From the NCBI RefSeq assembly GCF_029891575.1, contig NZ_JARZHF010000012.1, positions 1-64,000 on the forward strand: 64,000 nt of DNA, given 5' to 3'. Origin of the DNA: Salipaludibacillus daqingensis (GTDB taxonomy: Bacteria; Bacillota; Bacilli; Bacillales; Salisediminibacteriaceae). Below are positions 55,285 to 64,000 of the stretch, in pieces (positions within the stretch are counted from its first letter, which is position 1; each line of letters begins with the position of its first letter). The translations under genes were made by a program, and so were the position numbers. The notes beneath the pieces are model-generated. The model ran no database searches and was not told the DNA's origin. It saw only the letters and a program-made list of their open reading frames with translations.

Positions 55285-56163
55285 TTACATATTTTTCAGA
55301 CGTCGAATTCTTTCTTTTGGATCAGGATGAGTTGAAAACAGCCCTTTGACACCTTTTTTCAGTGGATCAGAAAAATAAAGTGGCGCGGAAGAATTTGATG
55401 CTTCTTTCACAGGGGTTTTTACTCCCGTTATATTTTCCAATGCAGAAGCTAGTGCCCAAGGATTTCTCGTTAATTCTGCTGCACTCGCATCTGCCAAATA
55501 CTCTCGATTCCTTGATATTGCCAAGTTTGTCATCATCGCAATGATAGGTGCAACAATTAACAAAACGATCGCGATGATCATAACAACTGGACTTTGCTTT
55601 TGATTTCTTCCACCTCTAGAAAAAAACAACATTCTTGAACCAATATCACTAATAATGGCGATAACCGAAACCAGTGCAAGGGCAATGGTCGACAACCGAA
55701 CATCATAGTTTTTTATATGAGCTATTTCGTGGGCAATGACACCTTCCACTTCTTCCCGATTTAACGTATCCATCAGACCAGACGTGACAGCAACCGCTCC
55801 ACTTTTAGGTGATAGTCCAGTCGCAAATGCATTAGGAGAAGAATCTTTTACGATAAATACACGAGGCATTGGTATTTGGGCTACCATTGCCATGTTTTCA
55901 ACCGTATGCCATAAAAAACGATGATCTTCCACTGATTTAATTTCTCTTGCATGATTCATCTTCATGACAACATTTGTGCTTGAAGCTAATATAATCGACA
56001 CGTAAACAATCGATATTAGCGTAGCAAGGATCATTCCTATAATAAAGTCTCCATACATGGCATACGAAAAAGCTGCTCCTACTGCTAAAACAAACGCAAC
56101 AAAAAATGTAACGATAAACACGGTTTTTGTTTTGTTTCTTTGAATTTGTTCATAAAGTAACAT
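55285..56163 (-). CDS. htpX: Membrane zinc protease HtpX
   Basis: HtpX is an M48 metalloprotease that degrades damaged membrane proteins. The zinc site is VIAHEIAHIKNYD (HEIAH), with the third ligand in NREYLADASAAEL. Two N-terminal helices (about 13-55) and two after the active site (about 145-200) place the protease domain on the cytosolic side. The C-terminal FSTHPDPKERIRRL is typical. I start at Met 56163 (AGGTG upstream). It follows lemA by 15 bases and is co-transcribed, a common pairing. Confidence 0.95.
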   Translation of the reverse strand: MLLYEQIQRNKTKTVFIVTFFVAFVLAVGAAFSYAMYGDFIIGMILATLISIVYVSIILASSTNVVMKMNHAREIKSVEDHRFLWHTVENMAMVAQIPMPRVFIVKDSSPNAFATGLSPKSGAVAVTSGLMDTLNREEVEGVIAHEIAHIKNYDVRLSTIALALVSVIAIISDIGSRMLFFSRGGRNQKQSPVVMIIAIVLLIVAPIIAMMTNLAISRNREYLADASAAELTRNPWALASALENITGVKTPVKEASNSSAPLYFSDPLKKGVKGLFSTHPDPKERIRRLKNM

Positions 56164-56178
56164 CGTGTGCACCTACAA

Positions 56179-56730
56179 TCAAAATTTCACTTCTACGTTT
56201 TTTCGTTCTTCTTTGTTTGCTTCTAACATGTCTCTTTTTCCAAAACCGTGAATAGACGCTAGAATATTCGTAGGGATACTCTGAATTTTTGTGTTGTATT
56301 TCATAACAGTATTGTTATATAGCTGCCTTGAATAGGCAATTTTATTTTCTGTCTGAGTTAATTCTTCTTGTAACATAGCAAAATTCTGATTCGCTTTTAA
56401 ATCTGGATAAGCCTCTCGCAATGCGAAGAGGTTTTTCAGAGCACCACTCAATTGATCATTGACTTCCATTTGGTCTTGACGATTCATATTCGAATCTCCC
56501 ATTTGATTACGTAACTCGACCACTTTTGTTAATGTTTCTTTTTCATGTGAAGCATAACCTTTCACCGTTTCAACTAAATTTGGTATTAGATCATAACGAC
56601 GCTTTAACTGAACATCAATTTGTGCCCACGATTCTTCTACCCAGTTTCTAAATTTAATCAATTTGTTATAACCAGCCACCCATAAAATAACGAGTAAAAC
56701 AAGAACACCAATAGCAATAAAACCGAACAT
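56179..56730 (-). CDS. lemA: LemA family protein
   Basis: LemA proteins have an N-terminal membrane helix and a helical bundle. The helix is FGFIAIGVLVLLVILWVAGY, and the motif NWVEESWAQIDVQLKRRYDL, IPNLVETVKGYASHEKETLT is the family signature. The C-terminal part has FPTNILASIHGFGKRD-like IPTNILASIHGFGKRD. Function is unknown, but it is often paired with HtpX, as here. I start at the third codon Met (56730), 8 bases after GGAGG. Confidence 0.94.
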   Translation of the reverse strand: MFGFIAIGVLVLLVILWVAGYNKLIKFRNWVEESWAQIDVQLKRRYDLIPNLVETVKGYASHEKETLTKVVELRNQMGDSNMNRQDQMEVNDQLSGALKNLFALREAYPDLKANQNFAMLQEELTQTENKIAYSRQLYNNTVMKYNTKIQSIPTNILASIHGFGKRDMLEANKEERKNVEVKF

Positions 56731-56749
56731 ATACATGTCCTCCTTTAAT

Positions 56750-57916
56750 TTAGTTTGAAGCGATTGCTTGCTTTTTTTCTCTTTGAATATAAAAATATCG
56801 GTATATCAATGAACTTAATAAACCAATGAGAGAGATGCCTAACATTAGAATATAAAGACTGCGAACATCAAAGGTATTAATGATCATTCCGCCAAGAATG
56901 GAACCAATGACACCTGATACACCAAAAAAGACAGAAATAAATAGTAAATGCCCCGTTGACTCTAATTCCTCGGGCACTAGTTTTGAGACAAATTGGAATG
57001 CGTTTAAATAAAATGTCGCAAACGCCAAACCATGAAGAACTTGAACAATTAACACATAATTGGCATCAGGAACAACTGACATAAACGACCATCTTAATAC
57101 ATAAATGGCTGCAGCGATAGTAATATACGTTAAAGGGTGAAACTTTCTAAATAAATACACGCTAAATGCGAAAACTGTCGCTTCAGTGAAAACGCCGATA
57201 AACCAAGCTATTCCAATAATCGATTCGTCTCCACCTAATTCAACGATGTATAACCCAAGAAACGAGTCGTTCATACGGTGAGTCAGACTAATCGATAAAA
57301 TTAATACGAAGAAAATTAATAATCGTTTATCTTTTAGCAACCTAAAGGCATTAATTAATTTCACAGGCTTTTTCGAAGGTTCACTATCAGGGGCCATGTA
57401 TGTAAAAACAAGAGCTATCACCAAAAAAAATGCAAATACATAGTAAATATGTACGATTCCAATAGCGCTTAAAATATATCCACCGATCAAGGAAGCGGAT
57501 GCAAAACCTAACGATCCCCACATTCGAATACTACCAAAGGAAACTTTTCTTTGTACCGAAACTTTTTGAGCGAGGCTATCCCCTAAACCACCTGCCGGAG
57601 ACATAAAAGAGAAAAATAAATAGAGTAGCGGTAATAACAAAATAAATTCATTAATTTGAAAGACGATAAAACCAATTGCTAAAGCACTCGATAAACAAAG
57701 TAATAAAATGCGTTTAACGGTTTTCCAACGATCACTCATATAACCCCAAAAAGGTTGTGCAATAATTGCCGCTGCTGGTCCTACAGCAAGAAGTAGTCCA
57801 ATTTCTGATCCAGATAAACCTAAAAATTGAAAATAAACTGGTAAATAACTAATCATAATGGTCATGGAGGAATGAAAAAAGAATAACATCCCTTTAAGTT
57901 TCCAAACAGATTTCAT
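56750..57916 (-). CDS. MFS transporter, nucleoside/phenylpropionate-permease-like
   Basis: The 388-residue protein has about 12 membrane segments, with a MFS motif between TM2 and TM3 (PFWGYMSDRWKTVKRILLLC) and the start SVWKLKGMLFFFHSSMTIMI typical of the MFS_1_like (YwbF/LacY-related) group. The substrate is unknown. AAAGGATATC precedes the ATG. It lies upstream of lemA-htpX by 13 bases and may be transcribed with them. Confidence 0.85.
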   Translation of the reverse strand: MKSVWKLKGMLFFFHSSMTIMISYLPVYFQFLGLSGSEIGLLLAVGPAAAIIAQPFWGYMSDRWKTVKRILLLCLSSALAIGFIVFQINEFILLLPLLYLFFSFMSPAGGLGDSLAQKVSVQRKVSFGSIRMWGSLGFASASLIGGYILSAIGIVHIYYVFAFFLVIALVFTYMAPDSEPSKKPVKLINAFRLLKDKRLLIFFVLILSISLTHRMNDSFLGLYIVELGGDESIIGIAWFIGVFTEATVFAFSVYLFRKFHPLTYITIAAAIYVLRWSFMSVVPDANYVLIVQVLHGLAFATFYLNAFQFVSKLVPEELESTGHLLFISVFFGVSGVIGSILGGMIINTFDVRSLYILMLGISLIGLLSSLIYRYFYIQREKKQAIASN

Positions 57917-58002
57917 AATAGATATCCTTTCATAAGTAAAACAGCACTTTAACTTTAAACATTATTGTTAATAAACATGATTATTAGTATTCGAGATAAA
58001 TT

Positions 58003-59217
58003 TTAGAGTAACCAGTCGTTTTCAAACAAATAGGATGGATCCAAGTCAATAAAGACATAATGTTCATCATCAACTGGATACGAATACGTTCGAATAACAT
58101 CATTGGTTTCAATGTCACGATATTTATCAGACAGCATTCCAATTTTTCGATATTTCATTTGCATGATTTGGGCTAAAAAGTATGTACGCCAACTCCAATT
58201 TTTCCCAATAGCTACCTCATCCGAAATCCATTTTTTTTCATTTGTTTTTACCCAGTTAGGCGTTTTTTGATACCCGTACATATCACAAATGTACACACGA
58301 AACGAAACATTTTCTGTTTCTTTTGAGATAACTTCCGCTAACGTTTCTGTCGTTAGTTGTCTTCCTCTTATTATTATATTAATGTTTTGATCCATCGATT
58401 GAATAAACGTAATTTGCTTTTCTAGTTTTCGATGAGCCATTTCAATAAATGAATGGATTTCTTTAACTAAAATAGCTCTTACTTCCTTTGAAGCGATAAA
58501 TCCATCAACAGCCTCTGATAAGTATTCCCCTTGTAAATATCGACCACCATGCTTCCAGCCTGTGTGCAAATGATGAGAATTTTCAATCCCTTTAAAGTGA
58601 AGCGTAGCACCAATTTTTCTCGCAAACGTGGCCAATCCATTAAGAATATCTTTATACGTGGAGTGATTCGTTCCTTCTTTTAAATCCGATAAATCCACTT
58701 TAATAACATTAGGTTCTAACTTTGAGAAATGATCTAGATTTGTATCGTTTGTACGAATATCATCTAATGATACATGGTAGCCACTCGCTTTCATATAAAG
58801 TAGCATATGACTTAAATCATTAATATTGCCGGCATAATCATTCATACGAAATTCAAATACAACACGATCTCGCAGTAATCCCTCTTGCTGATAGCGTTCG
58901 AAACTCTCCATTAATTCTTCAAGGCAATCTAGGTGAACCAATGTATCTGGATCAATATTAAAAAATAATCGAGGGTGATTTGAATAAGTGCAAGCATACT
59001 TCACCGCTTTTCGATGAATTTCTTTATCCACTTCCCACTTATAATCAACAGGTACAGTTGGATCTAAAAAAAACGGAGCTAACGAATGAACTTCTCCGTT
59101 TAAATCAATCCGACCGACAACTTCATAACCTATAATTTTATACTCTTCAGAGTTCATTATTGGCTGATATTGTGGAAACACTCGCGAGATATTTTCTATT
59201 ACATCTAACGGGTCCAT
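58003..59217 (-). CDS. ykuI: YkuI-type EAL-domain protein, probably catalytically inactive
   Basis: The 404-residue protein has an EAL domain (about 15-245) and a PAS-like YkuI C-terminal domain (about 250-404, EKNWSWRTYFLAQ variant of GKNWSWRTYFLAQIM). The motifs are YEVVGR (EAL position), FFNIDP (Asn), VFEFRM (Glu), SLDDIRTND and VIKVDL (Lys). The catalytic Glu in the canonical EGVE motif is replaced: the sequence reads FKGIEN. B. subtilis YkuI binds c-di-GMP with little or no hydrolysis; loss of this base suggests the same here. AAAGGGGGGC precedes the ATG. Confidence 0.92.
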   Translation of the reverse strand: MDPLDVIENISRVFPQYQPIMNSEEYKIIGYEVVGRIDLNGEVHSLAPFFLDPTVPVDYKWEVDKEIHRKAVKYACTYSNHPRLFFNIDPDTLVHLDCLEELMESFERYQQEGLLRDRVVFEFRMNDYAGNINDLSHMLLYMKASGYHVSLDDIRTNDTNLDHFSKLEPNVIKVDLSDLKEGTNHSTYKDILNGLATFARKIGATLHFKGIENSHHLHTGWKHGGRYLQGEYLSEAVDGFIASKEVRAILVKEIHSFIEMAHRKLEKQITFIQSMDQNINIIIRGRQLTTETLAEVISKETENVSFRVYICDMYGYQKTPNWVKTNEKKWISDEVAIGKNWSWRTYFLAQIMQMKYRKIGMLSDKYRDIETNDVIRTYSYPVDDEHYVFIDLDPSYLFENDWLL

Positions 59218-59475
59218 TAACAGCCCCCCTTTTTAACAACTTTTCAATTTCATTTATGATTATTATAACACGCCTAATCCAATTAGATGCTTTTCTTTTC
59301 TTAGGTCCACTAGAGTATGTTGAATCATTAAGCCAATTTCTTCTGACGGTTATCCACGTTTATAAAACAACGATTAAAATCCATATCCATCTGCTCTATG
59401 CAAGAAAGATAGCGTCCCCGAATGAATCGAGAACGCTGACGTTCGTATTGCGAGATAAAGAAATACAATGTTGTT

Positions 59476-60345
59476 CTATATTTTATTTTTTTGTAAAACA
59501 AAATCAGAAAGACGTTCGGCTTCATGATATGGAAGTTTGGTGATACCTAACTCTTCACCAACTCTTCCAAATGACTCATGATGAAAATCTGAGCCTCCTG
59601 TTTTAAAAATGTTTTCCTTTCGATCATTCTCAACTTTTTGTGCTAGCTTCCTAAAACGCTCTACATGAGTAGGATGATGATCACGGTGATAAACTTCGAT
59701 TCCATCTAATCCGTACTGCTCAAACCAAGAATAAATGTGATCATCTAAGTTATAAAAGACAGGATGTGCAACAATTGCTACTCCACCAGCTTGATGAATT
59801 AATGAAATGGCCTCTTGTGGCTTCATTTCTTCCTCTTTCAATACGTAACAAGGTTTACCATAGCCAATAAACTTATCAAAAGCTTCACTTACTGTCTCCA
59901 CATACCCTTTGCTTATAAGTGCTTTAGCAAGATGGGGACGAGAGTAGGTTTCCCCTGTCACTTGTTTTTTTACGTCGTCAATTGTAACGTGTAGATCATA
60001 TTCCTGACACTTCCCTATCATTTCATCCATGCGAGCTTTTCGTTTATCCCGATGAAATGCTAACGTTTTTTGTAATGATTGATCGTCAATATTAAACCCG
60101 TATCCTAAAATATCGACGCTTACTCCTTCTGTTCGTGTGGAAAGCTCGATACCGTTGATAAATGTCATCTCGTGCTTTTCGGCGATTTTGCTAGCCTGCT
60201 CCAAACCAGCAGTTGTGTCATGATCTGTAAGTGACACAATAGACAATCCTGCTTTTGCACACTTTCCCATCAATTGTTCAGGAGTATATCCACCGTCTGA
60301 GCAAGTGGAATGCATATGGATATCTGCTTTTAAATGATCCCCCAT
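59476..60345 (-). CDS. PHP-domain metal-dependent phosphoesterase
   Basis: The protein begins GDHLKADIHMHSTCSDGGYT with the PHP HxH motif and continues SLTDHDTTAGLEQA, THEMTF-like EMTFINGIELS, VAIVAHPVFY and KTGGSDFHHES, giving all four PHP motifs. It resembles the YciV/TrpH group that removes 3'-phosphates or degrades RNA ends; E. coli YciV (RnaAM) is a 5'-3' exoribonuclease. The target here is inferred at family level. I start at Met 60345, which overlaps the nadE stop (TAATG), so the genes are coupled. Confidence 0.88.
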   Translation of the reverse strand: MGDHLKADIHMHSTCSDGGYTPEQLMGKCAKAGLSIVSLTDHDTTAGLEQASKIAEKHEMTFINGIELSTRTEGVSVDILGYGFNIDDQSLQKTLAFHRDKRKARMDEMIGKCQEYDLHVTIDDVKKQVTGETYSRPHLAKALISKGYVETVSEAFDKFIGYGKPCYVLKEEEMKPQEAISLIHQAGGVAIVAHPVFYNLDDHIYSWFEQYGLDGIEVYHRDHHPTHVERFRKLAQKVENDRKENIFKTGGSDFHHESFGRVGEELGITKLPYHEAERLSDFVLQKNKI

Positions 60346-61175
60346 TATGATTGCCACCAATGATCATAACGTGTGACTGGAAGCTGGCGTTTATGTTCTG
60401 TCGCCTTGTATCGTCTTTCTAAATTTTCTTTTATATCATTCGGAATGTCTTTTCCTTCTAAATAGTCGTCAATTTGATCATACGTCATCCCTAGAGACTC
60501 TTCATCAGACAATAAAGGTTGGTCATCTTCAAGATCTGCCGTCGGAACTTTTTCATATAATTTAGCTGGCGCTTGCAGTTCTTTTAATATTGCTTTTCCT
60601 TGACGTTTGTTTAAGCCAAATAATGGTGCAATGTCACATGCTCCGTCTCCATGTTTTGTAAAAAACCCAGTGACAGCTTCTGCAGCGTGGTCTGTTCCTA
60701 CGACTAAGCATTCAGAATGAGCACCAAGGTCATATTGAGCTTTCATTCTTTCCCTTGCTTTTGTGTTCCCCTTGACGAAGTCACTCATTGTTTCTCCTAC
60801 CGCTTCATTAAACTGCTCAAACGAAGCATCCACCGCTGGTTTTATATTGATTGTCACCTGTTTGTATGGACGAATAAAATCCAACGCTGTTTGCGCATCA
60901 TCTTCATCAGCTTGCACACCATGTGGTAAACGGACGGCTATAAATGTATAGTGATCGGTCTTTTCTTCTTCGTTTAATTCTTCCATTGCTTGTTGGATCA
61001 ATTTCCCAGCTAACGAGGAATCCTGTCCTCCAGAGATTCCAAGAACATATCCTTTCATACCTGATTTTTTCAAGTAAGCTTTCAAAAAATCAACTCTAGC
61101 TTTTATTTCTTCTTTTGGATCTATTGTTGGTTTCACTTTTAACGTCGCAATAATATCTTGTTGCATTTGTAACAT
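60345..61175 (-). CDS. nadE: Ammonia-dependent NAD+ synthetase
   Basis: NadE converts deamido-NAD to NAD+ using ATP and ammonia. The PP-loop is [20 protein letters not shown], and further blocks are [14 protein letters not shown] and [20 protein letters not shown] with [15 protein letters not shown]. Length (276 residues) is that of the NH3-dependent form; no glutaminase domain is present. AAAGGAATGATC precedes the ATG. It is co-transcribed with the PHP gene. Confidence 0.97.
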   Translation of the reverse strand: MLQMQQDIIATLKVKPTIDPKEEIKARVDFLKAYLKKSGMKGYVLGISGGQDSSLAGKLIQQAMEELNEEEKTDHYTFIAVRLPHGVQADEDDAQTALDFIRPYKQVTINIKPAVDASFEQFNEAVGETMSDFVKGNTKARERMKAQYDLGAHSECLVVGTDHAAEAVTGFFTKHGDGACDIAPLFGLNKRQGKAILKELQAPAKLYEKVPTADLEDDQPLLSDEESLGMTYDQIDDYLEGKDIPNDIKENLERRYKATEHKRQLPVTRYDHWWQS

Positions 61176-61270
61176 ACGATCATTCCTTTCAAATGATTAA
61201 AAATCTAGAAATACGACACATTCGATGTATTTGCTAAACTGATTACCGTGTCTAACTGGAAAGTAAACGT

Positions 61271-61597
61271 CTATTCCTTTTTAGCGCTAGAGAGTGCTTT
61301 TTCTTGTAAATGGAGTAGTTTTTCTTCGTAGCCTTCTTTTACTAATATTTGTTTCTCGATGTCTCCAATGAGATCAAAATGTGGAAATTCTTCTCTTTCA
61401 TGAATCCACTTCTCTTTTAACCCGTGTTTTTCTCCCCACAAAACTAGCGTTTCCCGATTAACACATGCTGCTTTCGTTACCGTTTTATATTGAGGAAAAC
61501 GAGTGTCGTACCAAAAGTGTGTCAAAAACGACACTTTACCTTGCCTCGCTTTTTCTTTCCAACGGAATAATTCTGATTTTGTCACACCAAAAGCCAT
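61271..61597 (-). CDS. yneQ: YneQ-like protein of unknown function
   Basis: From Met 61597 (GGGAGAG upstream) the protein is 108 residues: AFGVTKSELFRWKEKARQGK, VSFLTHFWYDTRFPQYKTVT, and WIHEREEFPHFDLIGDIEKQ. This matches my recollection of B. subtilis YneQ, whose gene lies near tlp and yneP there. No motif for activity is seen. A terminator lies between tlp and this gene, so it has its own promoter. Confidence 0.7.
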   Translation of the reverse strand: MAFGVTKSELFRWKEKARQGKVSFLTHFWYDTRFPQYKTVTKAACVNRETLVLWGEKHGLKEKWIHEREEFPHFDLIGDIEKQILVKEGYEEKLLHLQEKALSSAKKE

Positions 61598-61757
61598 AAT
61601 AACTCGCTCTCCCTTCACAATTCTATTAAATAATAGATTTTAAGTGGATTCAAGGGATAACCATTAGATTGAGAGGTTATATTACACACTTTCCCCTATC
61701 ATAATTTTTTACACATGAATAAACGTCTATTAAGATTTCTTCACAAAACAATCAAAA

Positions 61758-61788
61758 GCCCAAATGTGTCGTGTTTTTACATTTGGGC
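61758..61788 (-). terminator. Terminator after tlp
   Basis: GCCCAAATGT (61758-61767) pairs perfectly with ACATTTGGGC (61779-61788); the minus strand continues TTTTGATTG. Confidence 0.8.
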
Positions 61789-61799
61789 CCAATCTATTG

Positions 61800-62027
61800 C
61801 TAATACCTTCCGTTTTCCCGATCGCCTTTTTCATCGGCGATTTCATTCTTAAATGCTTCAATGCTTTCTTCTCTACGATCATTTTTTTGTCTAATCGCTT
61901 GTTTTTCAGCATCCGCTAACCCATCATCGTCTAGTGTTAACTTTGCCTCTGCAATATTTTCCTCTGTATTAGCAACCATCGTTTGCAACCGTTCCACGTT
62001 ATTAGAACGCTTATCTTTTTTCGCCAT
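61800..62027 (-). CDS. tlp: Small acid-soluble spore protein Tlp
   Basis: The 75-residue, highly charged helical protein reads SNNVERLQTMVANTEENIAE then AKLTLDDDGLADAEKQAIRQ and KNDRREESIEAFKNEIADEK, the Tlp SASP signature (thioredoxin-like protein in name only). It is made in the forespore and degraded at germination. GGAGGCG precedes the ATG. It lies downstream of yneP, as in B. subtilis. It is a firm marker for a spore former. Confidence 0.93.
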   Translation of the reverse strand: MAKKDKRSNNVERLQTMVANTEENIAEAKLTLDDDGLADAEKQAIRQKNDRREESIEAFKNEIADEKGDRENGRY

Positions 62028-62096
62028 GAGAGAAAACGCCTCCTTTAGGTATTATCTCTCTTAGTTTGTTCCTTAGCTAAAAAAACATTCGTACAT

Positions 62097-62525
62097 CTAC
62101 GCTTCAGGTTGTTTTTTGTACTTTTCATATGCTTCGTGCCATGCTGGGAAATGTTTTTTAATTTTCATCGGACGAAATGTTTTGGCATCCACACAAACAT
62201 GTTCACTCGTTCCAGTTAAACATCGTTTCCCCTCATCATTCTTTATTTCATATCCATAGGTAATACGTATACCATTATAGTCTTCAATCCACGTATGAAT
62301 CGTTACTGATTGTCCGTATTTAGCAGGAAAATGATAATTCATTTGTACATTAGTGACTGGCGATAATGTACCTGTTTTTTCCATATCCGCATAACTAAAT
62401 CCAATTTCTTCAATCATTTTCGTTCGACCAATTTCGCACCAAACTAAATAATTAGCATGATAAACAACGCCCATTTGGTCCGTTTCTGCATACCTTACAT
62501 CCACATTAGTTGTTGCAACTAGCAT
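62097..62525 (-). CDS. yneP: Hotdog-fold acyl-CoA thioesterase YneP
   Basis: The 142-residue 4HBT-type thioesterase has RYAETDQMGVVYHANYLVWC with the catalytic Asp, then EIGRTKMIEEIG and ATSEHVCVDA-like GTSEHVCVDAKTFRP. It hydrolyses acyl-CoA thioesters; the natural acyl group is unknown. The start follows directly on the SpoVK-like stop, with GAGGAACG as ribosome site, so the two are co-translated. Confidence 0.93.
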   Translation of the reverse strand: MLVATTNVDVRYAETDQMGVVYHANYLVWCEIGRTKMIEEIGFSYADMEKTGTLSPVTNVQMNYHFPAKYGQSVTIHTWIEDYNGIRITYGYEIKNDEGKRCLTGTSEHVCVDAKTFRPMKIKKHFPAWHEAYEKYKKQPEA

Positions 62526-64000
62526 TTATCGTTCCTCCTCAAAAATCGAAAAGTCCTCTTTCGTTAAAATAGAAAGGTCGTCTTGGTTTTGTTCATATAC
62601 TAATCGATATGCTTGCCTTTGAATCGCTTCTTCTACCATATCTTTCATGGAACGAGCATTTCCAGCTGGTGGATCGTTTGTAATCTTTTCAAACAAAGCG
62701 TTCGTCACGTCTGATTCCATTTCGTAACCAAATTCATTCACGTAAAGGTTGATAATTTCCATGAGCTCAGAAACGGAATAATGCGGAAATACAATCGATT
62801 TTTTAAACCTAGAAGATAACCCAGGATTACTTTCAAGCAACGAATTTATTAAGTCGGAGTATCCGGCTAAAATCACGACCAGATTCTCTTCATGTTTTGT
62901 CATCTCTTCTACTAACGTATCAATTGCTTCACGGCCAAAATCTTGTTCTCCTTTACTTAACAAAGAATACGCTTCGTCAATAAACAAAACTCCACCTAAA
63001 GCTTCACGGATTTTCTGCTTTGTTTTGATCGCCGTTTGCCCTACATACCCTGCCACCAGGTCACTTCTCCCTGTAATAACAACGTGACCTCGTTTAAGTA
63101 AATCAAGTTCATATAAAATTTGACTATAAATGTGGGCGACCGTTGTTTTACCAGTCCCAGGTGGTCCTGAAAACACTGCATGAAGCTGAATTGGAATAGA
63201 AGGCAAACCATTCTTCTCTCGTTGTTTTTGAATTTTGACAAAGGAAGAGAGTTGTCTAACTTCTTCTTTTACGTTTTTAAGTCCAATTAAGTGATTAAGC
63301 TTTTCTTCGCCCGCTTGACTTTCGTCTTCACTTTTCTGATCATTCATCATAAATGCGTTTTCATCCAACACGGTTAAGCTATTTTTTGAGTAGTCTTTCT
63401 CTTGGGCGGCTTTCGCTCCTTTTTGAAAGATCGCTTCTAGAACGAGATTTTTTACTGTACGAGCATTTCCAAAACTTTCGTCGATCCTTTCTTTATGTAT
63501 TTTCTTTCTCAGTTGTTTTATGGCTTCATCCGTTAAAGAATAATCGTTATCTAACGCTACATGTTCAGCTATTTCCACTAGTTCATCCATCGAAAAATCA
63601 GGTAAATGAATATGGTTTGTCTCAGGGAACCGACTCCTTAGACCAGGATTACTCCATAAAAAAGTCCTCATTTCTTCTGTGTATCCAGCCAAAACAACAG
63701 AAAATTTTCCGGCATACTCTCCGCTTGTCATCGCAGATACTAATGTATCAATAGCTGTCTGCCCATAATCTGAACCACTCGCTCCTTCTCGTCTCAAGCT
63801 ATACGCTTCATCAATAAATAAAACTCCACCAACTGCTTCTTGAATAACATTCATTGTTTTTTCTTCTGTTTGTCCAACATACGCTCCAACAAGGTGAGAG
63901 CGATCTACTTCTACAACATTTTCTCGAGGTAGAGCCCCTAATTGATGGTATATTCTCGCAAGTAAGCGAACAATCGTTGTTTTTCCTGTTCCAGGGTTCC
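62526..64000 (-). CDS. SpoVK-like protein with tandem CbbX-type AAA domains (5' part outside window)
   Basis: The open frame runs past the window end; residues before NPGTGKTTIVRLLARIYHQL are missing. Two AAA modules are visible. The first has Walker A NPGTGKTT (near 63975), Walker B GGVLFIDEAYSLRREGASG and sensor SVVLAGYTEEM. The second has FSGPPGTGKTTVAHIYSQIL (near 63150), GGVLFIDEAYSLLSKGEQDF and LVVILAGYSDLINSLLESNP, followed by the arginine-finger segment NPGLSSRFKKSI. B. subtilis SpoVK has one such module and is needed for spore maturation; tandem forms occur in other bacilli. The gene is upstream of yneP. Confidence 0.9.
   Translation of the reverse strand, partial: NPGTGKTTIVRLLARIYHQLGALPRENVVEVDRSHLVGAYVGQTEEKTMNVIQEAVGGVLFIDEAYSLRREGASGSDYGQTAIDTLVSAMTSGEYAGKFSVVLAGYTEEMRTFLWSNPGLRSRFPETNHIHLPDFSMDELVEIAEHVALDNDYSLTDEAIKQLRKKIHKERIDESFGNARTVKNLVLEAIFQKGAKAAQEKDYSKNSLTVLDENAFMMNDQKSEDESQAGEEKLNHLIGLKNVKEEVRQLSSFVKIQKQREKNGLPSIPIQLHAVFSGPPGTGKTTVAHIYSQILYELDLLKRGHVVITGRSDLVAGYVGQTAIKTKQKIREALGGVLFIDEAYSLLSKGEQDFGREAIDTLVEEMTKHEENLVVILAGYSDLINSLLESNPGLSSRFKKSIVFPHYSVSELMEIINLYVNEFGYEMESDVTNALFEKITNDPPAGNARSMKDMVEEAIQRQAYRLVYEQNQDDLSILTKEDFSIFEEER

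Overview
The window is chromosomal DNA from a low-GC, endospore-forming member of the Bacillaceae. The evidence is a set of B. subtilis-type gene groups (yneT-parE-parC; ypsC-rnpB-gpsB-ypsA-cotD-yprB-yprA; tlp-yneP), spore proteins (CotD, Tlp, a SpoVK-like ATPase), a type-B RNase P RNA, a YkuI orthologue and strong AGGAGG-like ribosome binding sites. Exported proteins are rich in Asp/Glu, which hints at a halophilic or alkaliphilic habit, but this is only an inference.

Layout. 1-7 kb is an accessory, redox-themed region. It starts with the right end of an IS200/IS605-type transposon (tnpB tail, terminal hairpin and a likely omega-RNA guide). Then come a peroxiredoxin-like protein, an OsmC protein, a DUF3179 lipid-anchored or exported protein, a Crp/Fnr regulator, a glutaredoxin-like protein, a TlpA/TPR thiol oxidoreductase with an in-frame TGA at its active site, a thioredoxin, and about 1.3 kb of decayed DNA. 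7-17 kb holds topoisomerase IV, stress proteins, a two-gene OpuC-type compatible-solute transporter and an M32 carboxypeptidase. 17-23 kb holds yneR, moaA, a 53-bp tandem repeat block, ypsC, rnpB, an RNase H-like gene, gpsB, ypsA and cotD. 23.5-30 kb is a nuclease and repair run (DnaQ-like exonuclease, cNMP/CBS/DUF294 protein, MrfB, MrfA). 31-39 kb holds regulators and enzymes, including a cobalamin-binding, CarH-like sensor protein overlapping a STAS-domain protein. 39-43 kb encodes a two-gene 2-oxoacid:ferredoxin oxidoreductase. 43-57 kb holds CheV, a GH13 amylase lipoprotein, a cyclophilin lipoprotein, the RIC/ScdA Fe-S repair protein, a chemoreceptor, HtpX and LemA. 57-64 kb holds an MFS transporter, YkuI, a PHP phosphoesterase, NadE, YneQ, Tlp, YneP and the 3' part of a tandem-AAA SpoVK-like gene cut by the window end.

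Three observations deserve most attention. (1) The TlpA-like gene at 4256-5002 has TGA where the first redox cysteine should be. A perfect 7-bp stem with a GGT loop starts 15 nt downstream, so it may be a selenoprotein. (2) A stand-alone CarH-type B12 module (33656-32970) is translationally coupled to an RsbR-like STAS protein; this could be a B12-dependent light or redox input into a stressosome-like pathway. (3) The same 19-nt palindromic sequence lies upstream of the osmC-like gene and the thioredoxin gene, in the same orientation relative to each, and probably marks a small redox regulon.
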